Source: Candidatus Calidifonticultor daggyaiensis (GTDB lineage Bacteria > Actinomycetota > Humimicrobiia > Humimicrobiales > Humimicrobiaceae). Taken from it: a DNA stretch of 5,281 nt. Both the position numbers and the translations under genes were made by a program. The stretch spans positions 1 through 5,281 of the forward strand of contig JACVJA010000134.1 of the NCBI GenBank assembly GCA_015661035.1. Reading direction: 5' to 3'. Positions 4,500-5,281 of this stretch are shown piece by piece (positions within the stretch are counted from its first letter, which is position 1; every line of letters starts with the position of its first letter). The notes beneath the pieces are model-generated. The model ran no database searches. It was not told the DNA's origin and worked only from the letters and a program-made list of their open reading frames with translations.

Positions 4500-5281
4500 T
4501 TAATGACTAAAAACCAAAATATGCTTTAAAAGCATTGCGCAATAACCCCATTCATTATCATACCAAGAGAAAACCTTAACCAAATCACCATCAACAACTT
4601 TAGTTAAAGTTAAATCAATTACTGCTCCGTAAGGTTCGCCAATAATATCAGAAGAAACAACTGGTTCTTCAACAACTTTTATGACTTCGTTCCATCTTGG
4701 GATTTGTGCGGCTTCTTTAAAAATATTATTAATTTCTTCAACTGTTGTTGGTCTTTGAGTTATTAAAGTAATATCAGAAAGAGAAACGACAATCACCGGA
4801 ACTCTTATAGAAATTCCATCAAATTTTCCTTTCATTTCCGAAAGAACCCTGGCAGTGGCTTCAGCAGCGCCAGTTGTTGACGGAATAATATTTTGAGCTC
4901 CAGCTCGACCACGACGCCAATCATGTCCTTTAACAACACTATCAACAATTGTTTGAGTATTGGTATAAGAATGAATTGTTGTTAAAAGTGCTTTTTTAAC
5001 TCCAATTGTTTCATTTAAAATAGCTATTACCGGATTAACTGAATTAGTTGTACAAGAAGCATTGGAGGTAATTAAACCTTGTTCACCTAAAGAATAAATT
5101 TTTCCTAAATCTTCAAGTCCAGGAGTAAAATGAGGAGTTATTTCATCTTTAGTTGGTGCAGTAATAACAACTCTTTTAGCTCCCGCAGTTAAATGATTTT
5201 TAGCTTTTTCAAATTCCGTAAAAACTCCAGATGATTCAACAACAATATCAATATTTAAATCTTTCCAAGGAAGTTTAGTTG
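4500..5281 (-). CDS. gap: Glyceraldehyde-3-phosphate dehydrogenase (N-terminus outside window)
   Basis: The minus-strand frame is open from the window edge to TAA at 4502-4500, giving 259 residues without interruption. It converts glyceraldehyde-3-phosphate, phosphate and NAD(P)+ into 1,3-bisphosphoglycerate in glycolysis, in the cytoplasm. The active-site SNASCTTN is present (Cys at fragment residue 76). The catalytic His is 27 residues later in TIHSYTNTQ (103), the same spacing as Cys149/His176 in well-studied bacterial enzymes. Phosphate-binding segments DWRRGRAGAQNIIPSTTGAA and ISIRVPV are intact, and WYDNEWGY near the C-terminus is canonical. About 73 N-terminal residues, including the Rossmann nucleotide-binding motif, lie outside the window, so coenzyme preference cannot be judged. 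An internal ATG at 4835 is only Met within the ARVLSEMKGKFDG segment, not a start. The gene is followed by the phased repeat array. Confidence 0.96.
   Translation of the reverse strand, partial: TKLPWKDLNIDIVVESSGVFTEFEKAKNHLTAGAKRVVITAPTKDEITPHFTPGLEDLGKIYSLGEQGLITSNASCTTNSVNPVIAILNETIGVKKALLTTIHSYTNTQTIVDSVVKGHDWRRGRAGAQNIIPSTTGAAEATARVLSEMKGKFDGISIRVPVIVVSLSDITLITQRPTTVEEINNIFKEAAQIPRWNEVIKVVEEPVVSSDIIGEPYGAVIDLTLTKVVDGDLVKVFSWYDNEWGYCAMLLKHILVFSH

Noticed and set aside
4500..4835. Short 111-residue GAPDH fragment or pseudogene
   Set aside because: The frame continues unbroken from 4835 to the window edge with the active-site Cys and His, so this is simply the end of an intact-looking gene.

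Overview
The window looks like a piece of a low-GC bacterial genome of the Candidate Phyla Radiation (Patescibacteria), most likely Parcubacteria-like. This is inferred from the mix of features: type IV pilus genes with very short leaders, a fibronectin-III-like surface protein with a C-terminal membrane anchor, a stand-alone EF-Tu domain 2 protein, ATGA gene overlaps, and almost no Shine-Dalgarno sequences. TGA ends three genes, two of them inside ATGA overlaps, so it is read as stop. This argues against the recoded Gracilibacteria/Absconditabacteria groups. The assignment rests on family knowledge and was not tested by any search.

Layout. Positions 1-3172 (+) hold three genes joined by two 4-bp ATGA overlaps: the end of a surface protein with an FN3-like domain and C-terminal anchor, a minor pseudopilin (PilW/GspJ type), and a large PilX-like pilus protein. 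A hairpin whose loop holds the last stop codon (3152-3195) probably ends this operon. A -10 element (3216-3221) and an AT-rich hairpin at the expected mRNA 5' end lead into a separate, canonical type IV pilin gene (3267-3728). The pilin gene converges, with only 9 bp between, on a minus-strand pair: a 39-codon, very basic ORF (3738-3857) that overlaps by ATGA the end of an EF-Tu domain 2-like protein gene (3854-4108). Positions 4500-5281 (-) hold the C-terminal 259 residues of glyceraldehyde-3-phosphate dehydrogenase; its start lies outside the window.

The 391-bp spacer 4109-4499 is the strangest part. It contains two inverted arrays of a short CG-rich unit. The left arm reads CGCGGAT and is irregular. 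The right arm reads ATC(C/T)GCG, with 12 units in 124 bp at a mean step of 10.6 bp, close to one DNA helical turn. A third block of CCGAAT units with 11-12 bp steps lies beside the right arm. The unique centre holds a possible minus-strand promoter. A related ~10-bp GCGAAT array (1561-1690) sits inside the pilX-like gene and encodes an odd Asn/Arg/Met-rich leader ahead of its membrane helix.

Together the plus-strand genes look like a pilus or surface-fibre module: an envelope-anchored protein, two minor components and a pilin. The minus-strand genes are housekeeping or translation-related. No mobile element, CRISPR array, tRNA or rRNA was seen.
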